Origin: Streptococcus vicugnae
GTDB lineage: Bacteria > Bacillota > Bacilli > Lactobacillales > Streptococcaceae
DNA length: 53,103 nt
Reading direction: 5' to 3'
NCBI RefSeq assembly: GCF_016461705.1
Contig: NZ_JAEMHW010000007.1
Coordinates: 1-53,103 of the forward strand
Shown here one piece after another: positions 27,628 to 38,172 of this stretch. A model generated the notes under the pieces. That model was not told where the DNA came from and did not search any database. It worked only from the letters and a program-made list of their open reading frames with translations. The translations under genes and the position numbers were made by a program. How positions within the stretch are numbered: the first letter of the stretch is position 1; the number at the start of each line of letters is the position of its first letter.

Positions 27628-30190
27628 AATTTCTCCAGGCATGCAACAGTATTTGGACGTCAAAAAAGACTATCCAGATGCTTTTTTACTTTTCCGCATG
27701 GGAGACTTTTACGAATTATTTTATGATGATGCAGTTAAGGCTGCTCAAATTTTAGAGATTAGTTTAACTAGTCGTAATAAAAATGCTGACAATCCTATTC
27801 CAATGGCAGGAGTACCTTATCACTCAGCTCAACAATACATTGATGTGTTAGTTGAGATGGGATATAAGGTAGCCATTGCCGAGCAGATGGAAGATCCTAA
27901 ACAGGCTGTTGGTGTGGTTAAGCGTGAAGTTGTCCAAGTGATTACACCAGGAACTGCTGTTGATTCCTCTAAACCTGACAATGCCAACAATTTCTTAGTA
28001 GCTATTGATTCTGATGGCAAAAACTTTGGTTTGGCTTATATGGATGTCTCAACAGGTGAATTTTATGCTACAAGCCTCTCAGACTTTACTAGTCTAAAAA
28101 GTGAAATTTTAAACCTTAAAGCTCGTGAGATTGTAGTCGGATATGAGCTTTCAGAAGATGAACAACATAGCTTAGTTAAACAACTCAATTTATTACTTTC
28201 GTTTGAGCAAGAGCGTTATGAAGATGTGCATTTGATTGATCCTAATTTAACAGCTTTAGAGATTTCTGCTGCTGAAAAATTACTTCAATACGTTCATACA
28301 ACGCAGAAACGTGAATTGAGTCACTTGCAAAAGCTTGTTCACTATGAAATTAAGGATTATTTGCAAATGTCTTATACGACAAAATCTAGTCTTGATTTGC
28401 TAGAAAATGCTCGAACTAGCAAAAAACACGGTAGTCTTTACTGGTTACTAGATGAAACCAAGACGGCTATGGGGATGCGTCTGTTGCGTAACTGGATTGA
28501 TCGTCCTTTAGTTAATCAAGAACAAATTGAAGAACGCCAAAATATTGTTCAAGTGTTCTTGGATAATTTCTTTGAACGTAGCGATTTGACAGATAGTCTT
28601 AAAGGTGTTTACGATATTGAGCGCTTGGCTAGTCGTGTGTCATTTGGAAAAGCTAACCCAAAAGATTTATTACAACTCGGTCATACTTTGGCACAAGTGC
28701 CAACGATTAAGGTGATTTTGGAATCGTTTGATAGTCCTCACCTTGACAAGCTTGTCAACAGCATTGACACTTTGCCAGAACTAGAATCTTTGATTAGCTC
28801 TGCTATTGATCCAGATGCTCAGGCAGTGATTACAGAAGGAAGTATTATCAAAACTGGCTTTGATGAAACTTTGGATAAATATCGCAAAGTCATGCGTGAA
28901 GGCACAAGTTGGATTGCTGAAATTGAAGCTAAAGAACGTGCAGCTAGTGGGATTACAAACTTAAAAATTGATTACAATAAAAAAGATGGTTACTATTTTC
29001 ATGTGACAAATTCAAATCTTTCTTTGGTGCCAGATTACTTCTTCCGTAAAGCAACTTTGAAGAATTCAGAGCGTTTTGGTACGGCAGAATTAGCTAAAAT
29101 CGAAGGCGAAATGTTAGAAGCGCGTGAGCAATCAGCGAGTCTGGAATACGATATTTTCATGCGCGTTCGCGCACAGGTGGAACGTTATATTTCACGTCTT
29201 CAAGATTTGGCAAAAGCTATTTCTACAGTCGATGTTTTGCAAAGTTTGGCAGTGGTTGCGGAAAACAACCATTATGTTCGTCCAAGCTTTAATGATAGCC
29301 ATGAAATTAAGATTGAAAAAGGACGTCATGCGGTTGTTGAAAAAGTGATGGGCACACAGGAATACATCCCAAATACCATTACTTTTGGTAGAAACACTAA
29401 TATTCAGTTAATTACTGGTCCTAATATGAGTGGTAAGTCAACTTATATGCGTCAGTTAGCTTTGACGGTTATCATGGCTCAGATGGGGTCATACGTTGCT
29501 GCTGAGAGTGTCAGTCTTCTCGTTTTTGATGCGATTTTCACACGTATCGGTGCGGCGGATGATTTGATTTCAGGTCAATCAACCTTTATGGTGGAAATGA
29601 TGGAAGCTAATCAAGCTATCAAACGAGCAAGCGAGCAATCACTTATTTTGTTTGATGAATTGGGACGTGGCACTGCAACTTACGATGGTATGGCCTTGGC
29701 GCAATCAATTATTGAGTACATTCATGATCATATTGGCGCTAAGACAATGTTTGCAACCCACTATCATGAGTTGACATCTCTGTCAACTACCTTGACACAT
29801 CTTGTCAATGTGCATGTTGCAACTTTAGAACGTAATGGTGACGTCACTTTCCTCCACAAAATTGCAGAAGGACCTGCGGATAAATCTTATGGTATTCATG
29901 TGGCAAAAATTGCAGGTTTGCCAGAAGATTTATTGCAACGAGCAGATAGCATTTTAACGAATCTAGAATCAGGTGCTGCTCAACTTCATTTGACAGCAGA
30001 TGCAGTAGATGTTGAAGAAGAGACTCAAGTGAAGAATGAGGTTGAAGAACCTGTTGCAGAACAATTGAGCTTGTTTGCAGATGAATCAAATAACCAAGAG
30101 ATAATTGAAGCTCTTAAAAAAGTAGATTTGATGAATCTAACTCCGATGCAAGCCATGAATGTTATTTATGAGCTAAAAAATATGTTATAA
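27614..30190 (+). CDS. mutS: DNA mismatch repair protein MutS
   Basis: Mismatch-recognition ATPase, 858 aa. The N-terminal mismatch-binding domain has the Phe-x-Glu wedge in MGDFYELF. Connector, lever and clamp domains follow. The C-terminal ATPase has Walker [14 protein letters not shown], Walker B/signature [15 protein letters not shown], and ATHYHEL, and the tail ends with a helix-turn-helix. It starts 14 bp inside the preceding gene, so is translationally coupled. Two phased TTGACA/TGTCAA arrays lie in its sequence (28743-28769 and 29771-29808). Confidence 0.97.
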   Translation: MAKDKISPGMQQYLDVKKDYPDAFLLFRMGDFYELFYDDAVKAAQILEISLTSRNKNADNPIPMAGVPYHSAQQYIDVLVEMGYKVAIAEQMEDPKQAVGVVKREVVQVITPGTAVDSSKPDNANNFLVAIDSDGKNFGLAYMDVSTGEFYATSLSDFTSLKSEILNLKAREIVVGYELSEDEQHSLVKQLNLLLSFEQERYEDVHLIDPNLTALEISAAEKLLQYVHTTQKRELSHLQKLVHYEIKDYLQMSYTTKSSLDLLENARTSKKHGSLYWLLDETKTAMGMRLLRNWIDRPLVNQEQIEERQNIVQVFLDNFFERSDLTDSLKGVYDIERLASRVSFGKANPKDLLQLGHTLAQVPTIKVILESFDSPHLDKLVNSIDTLPELESLISSAIDPDAQAVITEGSIIKTGFDETLDKYRKVMREGTSWIAEIEAKERAASGITNLKIDYNKKDGYYFHVTNSNLSLVPDYFFRKATLKNSERFGTAELAKIEGEMLEAREQSASLEYDIFMRVRAQVERYISRLQDLAKAISTVDVLQSLAVVAENNHYVRPSFNDSHEIKIEKGRHAVVEKVMGTQEYIPNTITFGRNTNIQLITGPNMSGKSTYMRQLALTVIMAQMGSYVAAESVSLLVFDAIFTRIGAADDLISGQSTFMVEMMEANQAIKRASEQSLILFDELGRGTATYDGMALAQSIIEYIHDHIGAKTMFATHYHELTSLSTTLTHLVNVHVATLERNGDVTFLHKIAEGPADKSYGIHVAKIAGLPEDLLQRADSILTNLESGAAQLHLTADAVDVEEETQVKNEVEEPVAEQLSLFADESNNQEIIEALKKVDLMNLTPMQAMNVIYELKNML
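28743..28769. repeat. phased TTGACA/TGTCAA array in mutS (1)
   Basis: TTGACA 28743, TGTCAA 28753, TTGACA 28764: steps of 10 and 11 bp. The first pair is the palindrome TTGACA-N4-TGTCAA. Confidence 0.6.
29771..29808. repeat. phased TTGACA/TGTCAA array in mutS (2)
   Basis: TTGACA 29771, TGTCAA 29781, TTGACA 29792, TGTCAA 29803: steps of 10, 11 and 11 bp. This is the longest array seen within a gene of the window. Confidence 0.6.
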
Positions 30191-30198
30191 AATTAAGA

Positions 30199-30225
30199 GG
30201 TAATCTGAAAGCAGATTGCCTTTTT
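30199..30225 (+). terminator. mutS terminator
   Basis: Nine-bp stem (30199-30207 with 30212-30220, one G-T pair), AAAG loop, five T. Confidence 0.8.
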
Positions 30226-30231
30226 ACTTTG

Positions 30232-30240
30232 TGTTATAAT
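30232..30240 (+). promoter_or_regulatory. mutL promoter, extended -10
   Basis: TGTTATAAT (TATAAT at 30235-30240) just after the mutS terminator. The leader to ATG 30311 contains a purine-rich site AAAGGAAAGGG at 30263-30273 and a 6-bp hairpin AATGCT/AGCATT (30274-30295), but no Shine-Dalgarno close to the start. Confidence 0.5.
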
Positions 30241-30310
30241 TAAAGGTAAACAGTCGTGAATGAAAGGAAAGGGAATGCTAGCTTAAAACAGCATTTCTAT
30301 CAGATAAATT

Positions 30311-32254
30311 ATGAGTAAAATTATTGAGTTGCCAGAAGTTTTGGCCAACCAAATTGCTGCTGGTGAAGTTATCGAACGACCAGCCAGTGTTGTGAAAGAA
30401 TTGGTAGAAAATTCGATTGATGCTGCCAGTAGTCAAATTACCATTGAAATCGAAGAATCTGGTCTCAAGAAGATTCAAGTGACTGATAATGGTGAAGGAA
30501 TTGCTCAAGAAGATGTGGCTCTTAGTTTACATCGCCATGCTACCAGCAAGATTAAAAGTCAAGCTGATCTTTTTCGAATTAGAACTTTGGGATTTCGTGG
30601 TGAAGCCATTCCCTCAATTGCTTCTATTAGCCACTTTACGGTAAAAACAGCGACGGCTGATGAAAATTATGGAACTCTCTTGGTGGCTAAAGGTGGCGAA
30701 ATCGAAACACAAGAACCGATTTCAACACCGGTCGGAACAAAAATTACGGTTGAAAATCTTTTTTACAACACACCTGCTCGTCTTAAATACATGAAGAGTC
30801 TTCAATCAGAGTTAGCTCATATTGTGGATGTGGTTAATCGTTTGAGTTTAGCACACCCAGAAATTGCCTTTACTTTGATTAATGATGGCCGTCAAATGAC
30901 AACAACTTCTGGTACAGGAGATTTGCGCCAAGCCATTGCAGGGATTTATGGCTTGAATACGGCTAAGAAAATGATTGAGATTTCGAATGCTGATCTTGAT
31001 TTTGAAGTCTCTGGATACATCAGTTTGCCAGAATTGACACGAGCTAATCGTAATTACATTACAATTTTGATTAATGGTCGTTACATTAAAAACTTTTTGC
31101 TTAATCGTGCTATTTTAGATGGCTACGGTTCAAAATTGATGGTTGGACGTTTTCCGATTGCTGTCATTGACATCCAGATTGACCCTTACCTTGCCGATGT
31201 CAATGTTCACCCGACGAAACAAGAAGTCCGTATCTCAAAAGAAAAAGAGTTGATGAGCTTAATCAGCTCTGCAATTGCAGAGAGTTTGCGTGAGCAAGAT
31301 TTGATACCAGATGCACTGGAAAATCTAGCTAAGTCAAGCACTCGTGGTTTGCCAAAACCAGAGCAAACGAGCTTGCCGTTGAAACAAACTGATCTTTACT
31401 ATGATAAAGAACGTCATGATTTCTTTGTAAAATCAGATACGGTTGAAGAGCAACCTGTACAGCTGTTTAATGAGGTTGACACTCCTGTCAAGGAAGTTGA
31501 CAATCAGTCATCGGTGAAATTTGCACAGCGCTCAACTGTAGAACACCAGGGTGCAGATGAACACGATGAGCTTGATTTTAAAAATAAAAGCAAGCTCAAT
31601 AAGATGATTGAAAACCTAGATAGTGAAGAAGCATCGACATTCCCAGAATTAGAATATTTTGGTCAAATGCATGGGACTTATCTGTTTGCACAAGGAAATG
31701 GTGGCCTTTATATTATTGATCAGCATGCGGCGCAAGAACGTGTTAAATATGAGTATTATCGCGATAAAATTGGAGAAGTTGATGACTCTCTTCAACAACT
31801 CCTGATGCCATATTTATTTGAATTTTCAGGAGCTGATTTTATTAAGCTACAAGAAAAAATGGAGCTGTTGAATCAAGTTGGGATTAATTTGGAACCATAT
31901 GGTAACAATACTTTTATTCTCCGTGAGCATCCTATTTGGATGAAAGAAGAGGAAATTGAGACAGCTGTTTATGAAATGTGTGACATGTTGCTGTTGACAA
32001 ATGAAGTATCAGTGAAAAAATACCGTGCCGAATTAGCCATTATGATGTCATGTAAACGATCAATCAAGGCTAATCACATACTGGATGATTATTCAGCACG
32101 TCAGTTGATAGTGCAATTATCTCACTGTAAAAATCCTTATAACTGTCCACACGGACGCCCAGTACTTGTCAACTTTACCAAGTCAGACATGGAAAAAATG
32201 TTCCGTCGCATTCAGGAAAATCACACAAGTTTAAGAGAGTTAGGAAAATACTAA
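30311..32254 (+). CDS. mutL: DNA mismatch repair protein MutL
   Basis: GHKL ATPase and nicking endonuclease acting after MutS, 647 aa. The ATPase motifs are [23 protein letters not shown] and [17 protein letters not shown] linker (about 340-450) joins the C-terminal dimer domain, which carries the endonuclease motif [12 protein letters not shown] and CPHGRPVLV. It is therefore the nuclease-type MutL of organisms without MutH. No good ribosome binding site lies within 15 nt of the ATG. A phased TTGACA/TGTCAA array (31476-31502) lies in the linker coding region. Confidence 0.97.
   Translation: MSKIIELPEVLANQIAAGEVIERPASVVKELVENSIDAASSQITIEIEESGLKKIQVTDNGEGIAQEDVALSLHRHATSKIKSQADLFRIRTLGFRGEAIPSIASISHFTVKTATADENYGTLLVAKGGEIETQEPISTPVGTKITVENLFYNTPARLKYMKSLQSELAHIVDVVNRLSLAHPEIAFTLINDGRQMTTTSGTGDLRQAIAGIYGLNTAKKMIEISNADLDFEVSGYISLPELTRANRNYITILINGRYIKNFLLNRAILDGYGSKLMVGRFPIAVIDIQIDPYLADVNVHPTKQEVRISKEKELMSLISSAIAESLREQDLIPDALENLAKSSTRGLPKPEQTSLPLKQTDLYYDKERHDFFVKSDTVEEQPVQLFNEVDTPVKEVDNQSSVKFAQRSTVEHQGADEHDELDFKNKSKLNKMIENLDSEEASTFPELEYFGQMHGTYLFAQGNGGLYIIDQHAAQERVKYEYYRDKIGEVDDSLQQLLMPYLFEFSGADFIKLQEKMELLNQVGINLEPYGNNTFILREHPIWMKEEEIETAVYEMCDMLLLTNEVSVKKYRAELAIMMSCKRSIKANHILDDYSARQLIVQLSHCKNPYNCPHGRPVLVNFTKSDMEKMFRRIQENHTSLRELGKY
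31476..31502. repeat. phased TTGACA/TGTCAA array in mutL
   Basis: TTGACA 31476, TGTCAA 31486, TTGACA 31497 (steps 10 and 11). The surrounding 33 bp are about 88 percent identical to 34779-34811 in the MFS gene. Confidence 0.6.
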
Positions 32255-32255
32255 A

Positions 32256-32849
32256 ATGTACGATTATATCAAAGGAAAACTAACCAAAATTACCGCTAAA
32301 TACATCGTTGTCGAAGCAGGTGGTTTAGGCTATATTATCAACGTTGCCAACCCTTATAGCTTTTCAGATTTGATGAACCAAGAGGTGCAAGTTTATCTTC
32401 ACCAAGTGGTGCGTGAAGATGCTCAATTGTTATTTGGGTTTCACACAGAAGATGAAAAAGCAGTCTTTCTCAATTTGATTTCAGTTTCTGGGATTGGTCC
32501 GACAACTGCGCTAGCCATCATTGCGGTAGATGATAATGAGGGCTTGGTCAATGCCATTGATACAAGTGATATCAAGTATTTGATGAAATTCCCAAAAATT
32601 GGTAAAAAAACTGCTCAACAAATGATTTTGGATTTGGCTGGAAAATTTGTCGATGTTTCTGTGGAAAATGGCAAAGCTTCTCAGACAAAAACAGTTGCCA
32701 ACGAGCAACTTGAAGAAGCCATGGAAGCTCTTTTGGCACTTGGCTATAAAGCTGCAGAGCTCAAGAAAATTCGTAAGTTCTTTGAAGGAACAAATGAAAC
32801 AGCAGAACAATACATCAAATCAAGCCTTAAAATGTTGATGAAAGGCTAA
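32256..32849 (+). CDS. ruvA: Holliday junction branch migration protein RuvA
   Basis: Junction-binding subunit of RuvAB, 197 aa. N-terminal OB domain ([30 protein letters not shown]), tandem helix-hairpin-helix motifs ([34 protein letters not shown]) and a C-terminal RuvB-binding domain after a short linker. It starts 2 bp after the mutL stop, so is in the mutL operon. ruvB is not adjacent, as is common in streptococci. Confidence 0.96.
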   Translation: MYDYIKGKLTKITAKYIVVEAGGLGYIINVANPYSFSDLMNQEVQVYLHQVVREDAQLLFGFHTEDEKAVFLNLISVSGIGPTTALAIIAVDDNEGLVNAIDTSDIKYLMKFPKIGKKTAQQMILDLAGKFVDVSVENGKASQTKTVANEQLEEAMEALLALGYKAAELKKIRKFFEGTNETAEQYIKSSLKMLMKG

Positions 32850-32870
32850 GAATCAAGGAATTTTAGGAGA

Positions 32871-32886
32871 TGTTTCACATGAAACG
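32871..32886. promoter_or_regulatory. parS-like palindrome at the tag start
   Basis: TGTTTCACATGAAACG differs from the ParB binding site TGTTTCACGTGAAACA at two of 16 positions, one of them central. It overlaps the ribosome binding site and ATG of tag. Binding by ParB is not certain because the central CG is lost. Confidence 0.45.
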
Positions 32887-33430
32887 TTGTAGTTGGGTGA
32901 AGGAAAGTAATCCTTTATATGTCGCATATCACGATGACGAGTGGGGCAAACCACTTCACGATGATTGTAAACTATTTGAGCTTTTATGTCTTGAAACCTA
33001 TCAAGCTGGTCTATCGTGGGAGATTGTACTTAATAAACGACAGGCTTTTAACGAGGCTTTTCATCATTATGATATTCAAAAAGTTGCTCAGATGACTGAT
33101 GATGAACTTGATGGTTTACTTACAAATTCAGCTATTGTGAGAAATCGTCGTAAGATTTATGCGACTAGGGCAAATGCTCAGGCTTTTATCAAGGTTCAGG
33201 AAGAATTTGGTTCATTTGATCGCTACCTATGGGAGTGGGTTGATTTTACGCCTCTTGTTAATGAGGTGGAGGATTATGCGACCTTTCCAGCTAGCACGCC
33301 TTTGTCTGAAAGACTTTCTAAAGATTTAAAAAAGCGTGGGTTCAAATTTGTTGGGCCAGTATGCGCATATTCCTATCTTCAAGCGGCTGGTTTAGTAAAC
33401 GATCATGAAATTGATTGTGATTTTAGATAG
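32879..33430 (+). CDS. tag: DNA-3-methyladenine glycosylase I
   Basis: Base-excision repair glycosylase that removes 3-methyladenine, 183 aa. The family start KRCSWVKESNPLYVAYHDDEWG (split) gives the Cys and His zinc ligands near the N-terminus. FELLCLETYQAGLSWEIVLNKR and VGPVCAYSYLQAAGLVNDH, with the remaining ligands near the C-terminus, complete the pattern. The ATG at 32879 is chosen because AGGAGA lies 8 nt before it; a frame from 32870 would start inside that site. It is likely cotranscribed with mutL-ruvA, making a repair operon. Confidence 0.94.
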   Translation: MKRCSWVKESNPLYVAYHDDEWGKPLHDDCKLFELLCLETYQAGLSWEIVLNKRQAFNEAFHHYDIQKVAQMTDDELDGLLTNSAIVRNRRKIYATRANAQAFIKVQEEFGSFDRYLWEWVDFTPLVNEVEDYATFPASTPLSERLSKDLKKRGFKFVGPVCAYSYLQAAGLVNDHEIDCDFR

Positions 33431-33437
33431 TTAATGG

Positions 33438-33469
33438 TCATCTGGAAAGTTATTTCCAGATGATTTTTT
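33438..33469 (+). terminator. terminator of the mutL-ruvA-tag operon
   Basis: Perfect 11-bp stem TCATCTGGAAA/TTTCCAGATGA (33438-33448 with 33453-33463), GTTA loop, six T. Confidence 0.9.
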
Positions 33470-33603
33470 GTTAAATAAGAAAAGTTGACAGACTGTGAAA
33501 AGAATGAACGTGTAATGCTGATGAAATATAGCAAATAGCACTTGACATTGCTTGTAAATTAGAGTATTTTGGAAGGAAAAAATAAGCAAGGGCAGGTGGG
33601 ATT

Positions 33604-34815
33604 ATGAAGAAAATGACTAGAAATACTTTTGTCTATTTTTTATCGAATTTTTTAGTAACGGTGGCTTATTCTATGCCGCACTCGATTTTAACGGTTATTT
33701 TACTAGCCAAAGGGGTGACCTTGTCACAAATCTTGCTGATTCAATCAGCTTATAGCATTGCGATTGTCTTGTTTGAATTTCCAAGTGGCTTGTTAGCAGA
33801 TAATTATTCTCGGAAAAATCTTTATAGTCTATCAAAGGTCTTCTTGATAGTCATGTTTTTGATTGTGCTTTTTAGTAGTAATTTTTATCTGATTTTTTTA
33901 GCATGGTTTTGTTATGGAATAGCTGCTGCTTTGGATAGTGGGACTCTTGATGCTTACATTATTAATCAATTGAAGTTAGCTGGTCGTGAAAATGAGCTTC
34001 AAAGATTTTTAGCCCTTAGCAATCGTTTAGAAATTGTTGGATTACTTCTTGGGAGTAGTTTAGGTGGCATTCTTTATCAGTTTATTGGCATCAACATTTA
34101 TGTGTTAGGAACTGTTTTCTTAGTAGCTTCAACCTTGATTAGCTTTTTTTTATTTAGAGAAAAGACAAAATCTGCTGGTTTACAAGAGAGTCATGTTAGT
34201 GTACTAAAAAATCAGATTAGGGACAGCTTTAAGGAACTGCGCAAGCAACCACGCTTGAGCTTAATTCTGATTTTTGATTTCTTAAGTCAGATTTTCTTTC
34301 AAACACATTTTCAATTATGGCAGTCATTTTTCTTAAGCAAGGGGATTAGTAGCCATTATTTCCCTGCCTTTTATATTGCTTTTCAAGTGATTACACTATT
34401 TTCTTATTCAATTAATATTGAGGGTATTAAGAAATATAAAGGAATTATTAAATTGAGTCCTTTAATTATTTTTCTCCCTTTGACTTTCTTTTCAAGTCAC
34501 TTAGGTATCTTTTTATCAGCTTATTTTATCTTTATTTTTGTTTTTTACGTTATTGAGTTTATCTTAAATTATCAGTTTAATAAGATGGTGTCGATTGAGA
34601 ATATTTCATCATTGGTTTCATTTAAATCAACAGTCAGTCGAATCGGCAGTATTCTTTTGTTATGTGTCTTGAGTTTTATGGTGAAAATAACAGCAGTCGA
34701 GATGGTTATGGCTATTAATTTCATGACTTCCTTACTTTTATTATCAGTTTTAGCTGTATTTTTCATGAAAAAAGCAAAGGTTGACACTTCTGTAAAGAAA
34801 GTTGACAATAAATGA
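33604..34815 (+). CDS. MFS transporter, drug-efflux type
   Basis: Major facilitator with about twelve membrane helices, 403 aa. The loop 2-3 signature is FEFPSGLLADNYSRKNLYSLSK, which fits the family G-x-L-A-D-x-x-x-R-K pattern. The protein resembles multidrug-type MFS permeases of Firmicutes, but the substrate is unknown. It is a single gene between tag and cinA. The tail, KVDTSVKKVDNK, is encoded by a copy of the phased TTGACA motif (34781-34807) nearly identical to one in mutL. Confidence 0.85.
   Translation: MKKMTRNTFVYFLSNFLVTVAYSMPHSILTVILLAKGVTLSQILLIQSAYSIAIVLFEFPSGLLADNYSRKNLYSLSKVFLIVMFLIVLFSSNFYLIFLAWFCYGIAAALDSGTLDAYIINQLKLAGRENELQRFLALSNRLEIVGLLLGSSLGGILYQFIGINIYVLGTVFLVASTLISFFLFREKTKSAGLQESHVSVLKNQIRDSFKELRKQPRLSLILIFDFLSQIFFQTHFQLWQSFFLSKGISSHYFPAFYIAFQVITLFSYSINIEGIKKYKGIIKLSPLIIFLPLTFFSSHLGIFLSAYFIFIFVFYVIEFILNYQFNKMVSIENISSLVSFKSTVSRIGSILLLCVLSFMVKITAVEMVMAINFMTSLLLLSVLAVFFMKKAKVDTSVKKVDNK
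34781..34807. repeat. phased TTGACA motif at the MFS gene end
   Basis: TTGACA 34781, TGTAAA 34791, TTGACA 34802: same 10/11 spacing as in mutL, with the middle unit degenerate. Confidence 0.55.
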
Positions 34816-34886
34816 TATGGGGAAACGGATGCTTTATCGCAAAAAGTCATTCATTTTCCATATTTTTTGATAGAATAAAATTAAAT

Positions 34887-34894
34887 TACGAATA
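34887..34894 (+). promoter_or_regulatory. CIN box (SigX/ComX promoter) of cinA-recA
   Basis: TACGAATA, the exact core recognised by the competence sigma factor of streptococci, 18 bp before the cinA ATG. cinA-recA is a known late competence operon in the genus. Confidence 0.85.
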
Positions 34895-34912
34895 GATAAG
34901 TAGGTGGCAAAT

Positions 34913-36172
34913 ATGAAAGCTGAGATTATTGCTGTTGGGACAGAAATCTTAACAGGACAAATCACAAATACTAATGCACAGTTCTTATCAGAAGAATTTG
35001 CAAAACTTGGTATTGATGTCTTTTTCCAAACAGCTGTTGGAGATAATGAAGAACGTCTTTTGTCAATTATTGATTTGGCAAGTAAACGTAGTGATTTAGT
35101 TGTTTTGTGCGGTGGCTTAGGACCAACTGAGGATGATTTAACAAAACAAACTTTGGCAAAATATTTAGGGCGTAACTTGGTTTTTGATGAAAAAGCAAGT
35201 AAACGTCTAGATGAGTTCTTTGCCACACGTCCACAATTTACGAGAACAGCTAACAATGAACGTCAAGCCCAATTGATTGAAGGATCTACACCTTTACAAA
35301 ATAGTACAGGTTTAGCTGTTGGTGGTGTGATAGAAGTTAACGGTGTTACTTATGTTGTTCTTCCTGGACCACCAAGTGAACTTAAACCAATGGTTTGGGA
35401 TTATTTAGTACCTTTGTTATCTAGTGATCACAAGCAGCTTTACTCTCGTGTTTTGCGATTCTTTGGGATTGGTGAAAGTCAGCTAGTGACCGTTTTGTCA
35501 GATTTGATTGATAATCAAACAGATCCAACCATTGCTCCTTATGCTAAGACAGGGGAGGTAACCCTTCGTTTGTCAACAAAAGCAGACGATATTGAGTCAG
35601 CTAAAGCGAAACTAGATGACCTAGAGCATAAAATTCTTGCAAAGAAAACCTTAAATAGTATTCCACTTGAAAATCTTCTTTACGGTTACGGCGATGATAA
35701 CAGCATGGCGCGTGTTGTTTTTGACTTACTTAAGCAAAAACATAAGACTATCACAGCTGCAGAAAGTTTAACAGCAGGGTTATTTCAATCAAGTATTGCT
35801 GACTTTTCAGGCTCTTCAGCAGTCTTTAACGGCGGTTTTGTGACTTACAGTATTGAAGAAAAAGCCAAAATGCTTCAGATTCCACTCGAAGATTTGCAAG
35901 AACATGGTGTTGTTAGTCACTTTACAGCTGAAAAAATGGCAGAGCAATCACGATTATTAACAGATGCTGATTTTGGTATTGGTTTAACAGGGGTCGCTGG
36001 TCCAGATAGCTTAGAAGGTCAACCAGCAGGTACAGTTTTCATAGGTATTGCTACTAGAAAAAAAGTTCATTCTATTCGTGTTGTTATAGGTGGACGAAGT
36101 CGTTCAGATGTCCGTCATATTGCATGCTTGTATGCTTTTAACTTAGTACGTCAAGCTTTATTACAAGATTAA
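34913..36172 (+). CDS. cinA: competence-damage inducible protein CinA
   Basis: A 419-residue protein. Residues 1-165 are a MoCF-like domain ([45 protein letters not shown]). The C-terminal CinA domain (about 255-419) is related to nicotinamide-nucleotide amidase PncC, with [22 protein letters not shown] and [22 protein letters not shown]. The start is ATG 34913; a GTG nine bases upstream overlaps the ribosome binding site. The CIN box shows competence control, and recA follows after 49 bp with its own additional promoter. Confidence 0.95.
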   Translation: MKAEIIAVGTEILTGQITNTNAQFLSEEFAKLGIDVFFQTAVGDNEERLLSIIDLASKRSDLVVLCGGLGPTEDDLTKQTLAKYLGRNLVFDEKASKRLDEFFATRPQFTRTANNERQAQLIEGSTPLQNSTGLAVGGVIEVNGVTYVVLPGPPSELKPMVWDYLVPLLSSDHKQLYSRVLRFFGIGESQLVTVLSDLIDNQTDPTIAPYAKTGEVTLRLSTKADDIESAKAKLDDLEHKILAKKTLNSIPLENLLYGYGDDNSMARVVFDLLKQKHKTITAAESLTAGLFQSSIADFSGSSAVFNGGFVTYSIEEKAKMLQIPLEDLQEHGVVSHFTAEKMAEQSRLLTDADFGIGLTGVAGPDSLEGQPAGTVFIGIATRKKVHSIRVVIGGRSRSDVRHIACLYAFNLVRQALLQD

Positions 36173-36176
36173 ATTT

Positions 36177-36185
36177 TGCTATAAT
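36177..36185 (+). promoter_or_regulatory. recA housekeeping promoter, extended -10
   Basis: TGCTATAAT (TATAAT 36180-36185) directly after the cinA stop. It allows recA expression outside competence. Confidence 0.6.
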
Positions 36186-36221
36186 AGAGCTAGTATCTCG
36201 AACAAACAGAAAGGGAAAAAT

Positions 36222-37376
36222 TTGGCTAAAAAGACAAAGAAAACAGAAGCTATCACGAAGAAATTCGGTGATGAGCGTAAAAAAGCACTTGATGATGCTT
36301 TGAAATTAATTGAAAAGGATTTTGGTAAGGGAGCTGTTATGCGCCTGGGTGAACGCGCTGAACAAAAAGTTCAAGTGATGAGTTCAGGTAGCTTGGCTCT
36401 TGATATTGCTCTTGGAGCAGGTGGTTATCCTAAAGGACGTATCATTGAAATCTATGGTCCTGAAAGTTCAGGTAAAACAACTGTAGCTCTTCATGCTGTA
36501 GCACAAGCTCAAAAAGAAGGCGGTATCGCAGCCTTTATCGATGCTGAACATGCCCTTGACCCAGCTTATGCAGCAGCCCTTGGTGTCAATATTGATGAAT
36601 TGCTTTTGTCACAACCAGACTCAGGTGAACAAGGTCTTGAAATCGCTGGAAAATTGATTGATTCAGGAGCTGTTGATCTTGTTGTTGTCGACTCTGTTGC
36701 AGCTCTTGTTCCACGTGCCGAAATTGATGGTGATATTGGTGATAACCACGTTGGTTTACAAGCTCGTATGATGAGTCAAGCCATGCGTAAACTTTCAGCA
36801 TCTATCAATAAAACAAAAACAATTGCTATCTTTATTAACCAATTGCGTGAAAAAGTTGGGGTTATGTTCGGTAACCCAGAAACAACACCTGGTGGTCGTG
36901 CCCTTAAATTCTATTCTTCAGTTCGTCTTGACGTGCGAGGAAACACACAAATTAAAGGTACTGGTGACCAAAAAGATAGCAACATTGGTAAAGAAACTAA
37001 AATCAAAGTGGTTAAAAACAAAGTTGCTCCACCATTTAAAACTGCTGAAGTGGAAATTATGTATGGTGAAGGTATTTCACGTACAGGTGAATTGATTAAA
37101 ATCGCTAGTGATTTGGACATCATTAAAAAAGCTGGAGCTTGGTTCTCTTACAATGGTGAAAAAATTGGTCAAGGTTCTGAAAATGCTAAGAAATATTTAG
37201 CTGATCATCCAGAAATTTTTGATGAAATTGATCACAAAGTTCGTGTTCACTACGGATTGGTTGAAGAAACTGAAGATGAAAAAGCTGCAAATCTTGCTGA
37301 TGAAAAAGCCGCAGCGACTGAAAAAGTAGATGAAGTTGTCCTTGATTTGGATGATGCTATCGAAATCGAAGAATAA
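36222..37376 (+). CDS. recA: recombinase RecA
   Basis: Strand-exchange ATPase, 384 aa. Walker A is GPESSGKTT, Walker B is [13 protein letters not shown], and loop L2 is [30 protein letters not shown] (shown in part). The acidic C-terminal tail ends [10 protein letters not shown]. The start codon is TTG at 36222 (AAAGGG upstream), giving [20 protein letters not shown]. It is in the competence operon behind cinA, with its own extended -10. A terminator follows. Confidence 0.97.
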   Translation: MAKKTKKTEAITKKFGDERKKALDDALKLIEKDFGKGAVMRLGERAEQKVQVMSSGSLALDIALGAGGYPKGRIIEIYGPESSGKTTVALHAVAQAQKEGGIAAFIDAEHALDPAYAAALGVNIDELLLSQPDSGEQGLEIAGKLIDSGAVDLVVVDSVAALVPRAEIDGDIGDNHVGLQARMMSQAMRKLSASINKTKTIAIFINQLREKVGVMFGNPETTPGGRALKFYSSVRLDVRGNTQIKGTGDQKDSNIGKETKIKVVKNKVAPPFKTAEVEIMYGEGISRTGELIKIASDLDIIKKAGAWFSYNGEKIGQGSENAKKYLADHPEIFDEIDHKVRVHYGLVEETEDEKAANLADEKAAATEKVDEVVLDLDDAIEIEE

Positions 37377-37393
37377 AAGTGAAAATATAAAAG

Positions 37394-37416
37394 GAAGCTG
37401 TATCAGCTTCTTTTTT
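37394..37416 (+). terminator. recA terminator
   Basis: Stem GAAGCTG/CAGCTTC (37394-37400 with 37404-37410) and six T. Confidence 0.85.
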
Positions 37417-37493
37417 CTTACAAAAAAGCAATCTTTTTAATTGACTTTTTAGAAAAATAGGTCTTAGGTCCCATGTGTTCCACAGTGTATGTG

Positions 37494-37502
37494 TGCTATA
37501 AT
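37494..37502 (+). promoter_or_regulatory. spx promoter, extended -10
   Basis: TGCTATAAT (TATAAT 37497-37502), 34 bp before the spx ATG. Confidence 0.55.
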
Positions 37503-37535
37503 ACAACTATCATGGGATAGAAAGTGAGAGTGCAC

Positions 37536-37934
37536 ATGATTAAAATTTACACAATTTCAAGTTGTACAAGCTGTAAGAAAGCCAAAACATGGCTCAACGC
37601 TCATCAGCTCCCTTATAAAGAACAGAATTTAGGAAAAGAACCACTATCACGAGAAGAAATCTTAGCGATATTAACGAAAACAGAAAACGGTATTGAAAGC
37701 ATTGTTTCATCTAAAAACCGTTATGCAAAAGCACTTGACTGCGATATTGAAGAATTAAGCCTAAGTGAGGTTATTGATCTCATTCAAGCTAATCCACGTA
37801 TCTTAAAGAGCCCAATTTTGATTGATGATAAACGTCTTCAGGTTGGGTATAAAGAAGATGATATCCGTGCTTTCTTGCCACGCTCTATTCGTAACGTGGA
37901 AAATGCAGAAGCTCGTTTGCGCGCAGCTTTATAA
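37536..37934 (+). CDS. spx: Spx-family transcriptional regulator
   Basis: ArsC/thioredoxin-fold regulator that binds the RNA polymerase alpha C-terminal domain and redirects transcription under oxidative or cell-envelope stress. From ATG 37536 it is 132 aa, the standard length; a GTG four codons upstream is less likely. The redox switch is CTSC (SSCTSCKKAKTWL), and the conserved Arg-Ile-Leu-Lys-Ser-Pro patch (PRILKSPILIDDKRLQVGY) and the RSIRNVENAEARLRAAL end are present. Streptococci have two Spx paralogues; which one this is (SpxA1 or SpxA2) cannot be told here. Confidence 0.92.
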   Translation: MIKIYTISSCTSCKKAKTWLNAHQLPYKEQNLGKEPLSREEILAILTKTENGIESIVSSKNRYAKALDCDIEELSLSEVIDLIQANPRILKSPILIDDKRLQVGYKEDDIRAFLPRSIRNVENAEARLRAAL

Positions 37935-37952
37935 ATGTGATTTATATAGTAG

Positions 37953-37977
37953 AAAAAGGCTCGTTTGGGCCTTTTTT
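37953..37977 (+). terminator. spx terminator
   Basis: Stem AAAAAGGC/GCCTTTTT with an 8-nt loop and a T run. Confidence 0.78.
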
Positions 37978-38108
37978 ATCTTCCTATTTACGGATAATAT
38001 AGTGAAAATTTGAAAAAGGTTACATGCTATTTGTGTCAGCTTTTATAACAATTTTTTCTGAAATGGATTTGAAATCAAAATAAACTTTGGTTAAATAAAG
38101 TCAGATTC

Positions 38109-38137
38109 TTGTGAAATCTTAGTGAATAAGCTATAAT
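38109..38137 (+). promoter_or_regulatory. ireB-yqgF promoter
   Basis: TTGTGA (38109-38114), 17 bp, TATAAT (38132-38137), 35 bp before the start. The stretch 37978-38108 shows no gene. Confidence 0.7.
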
Positions 38138-38172
38138 AATTGGTGACAGCTATTTAGAAAGAAGGTGTAAGT

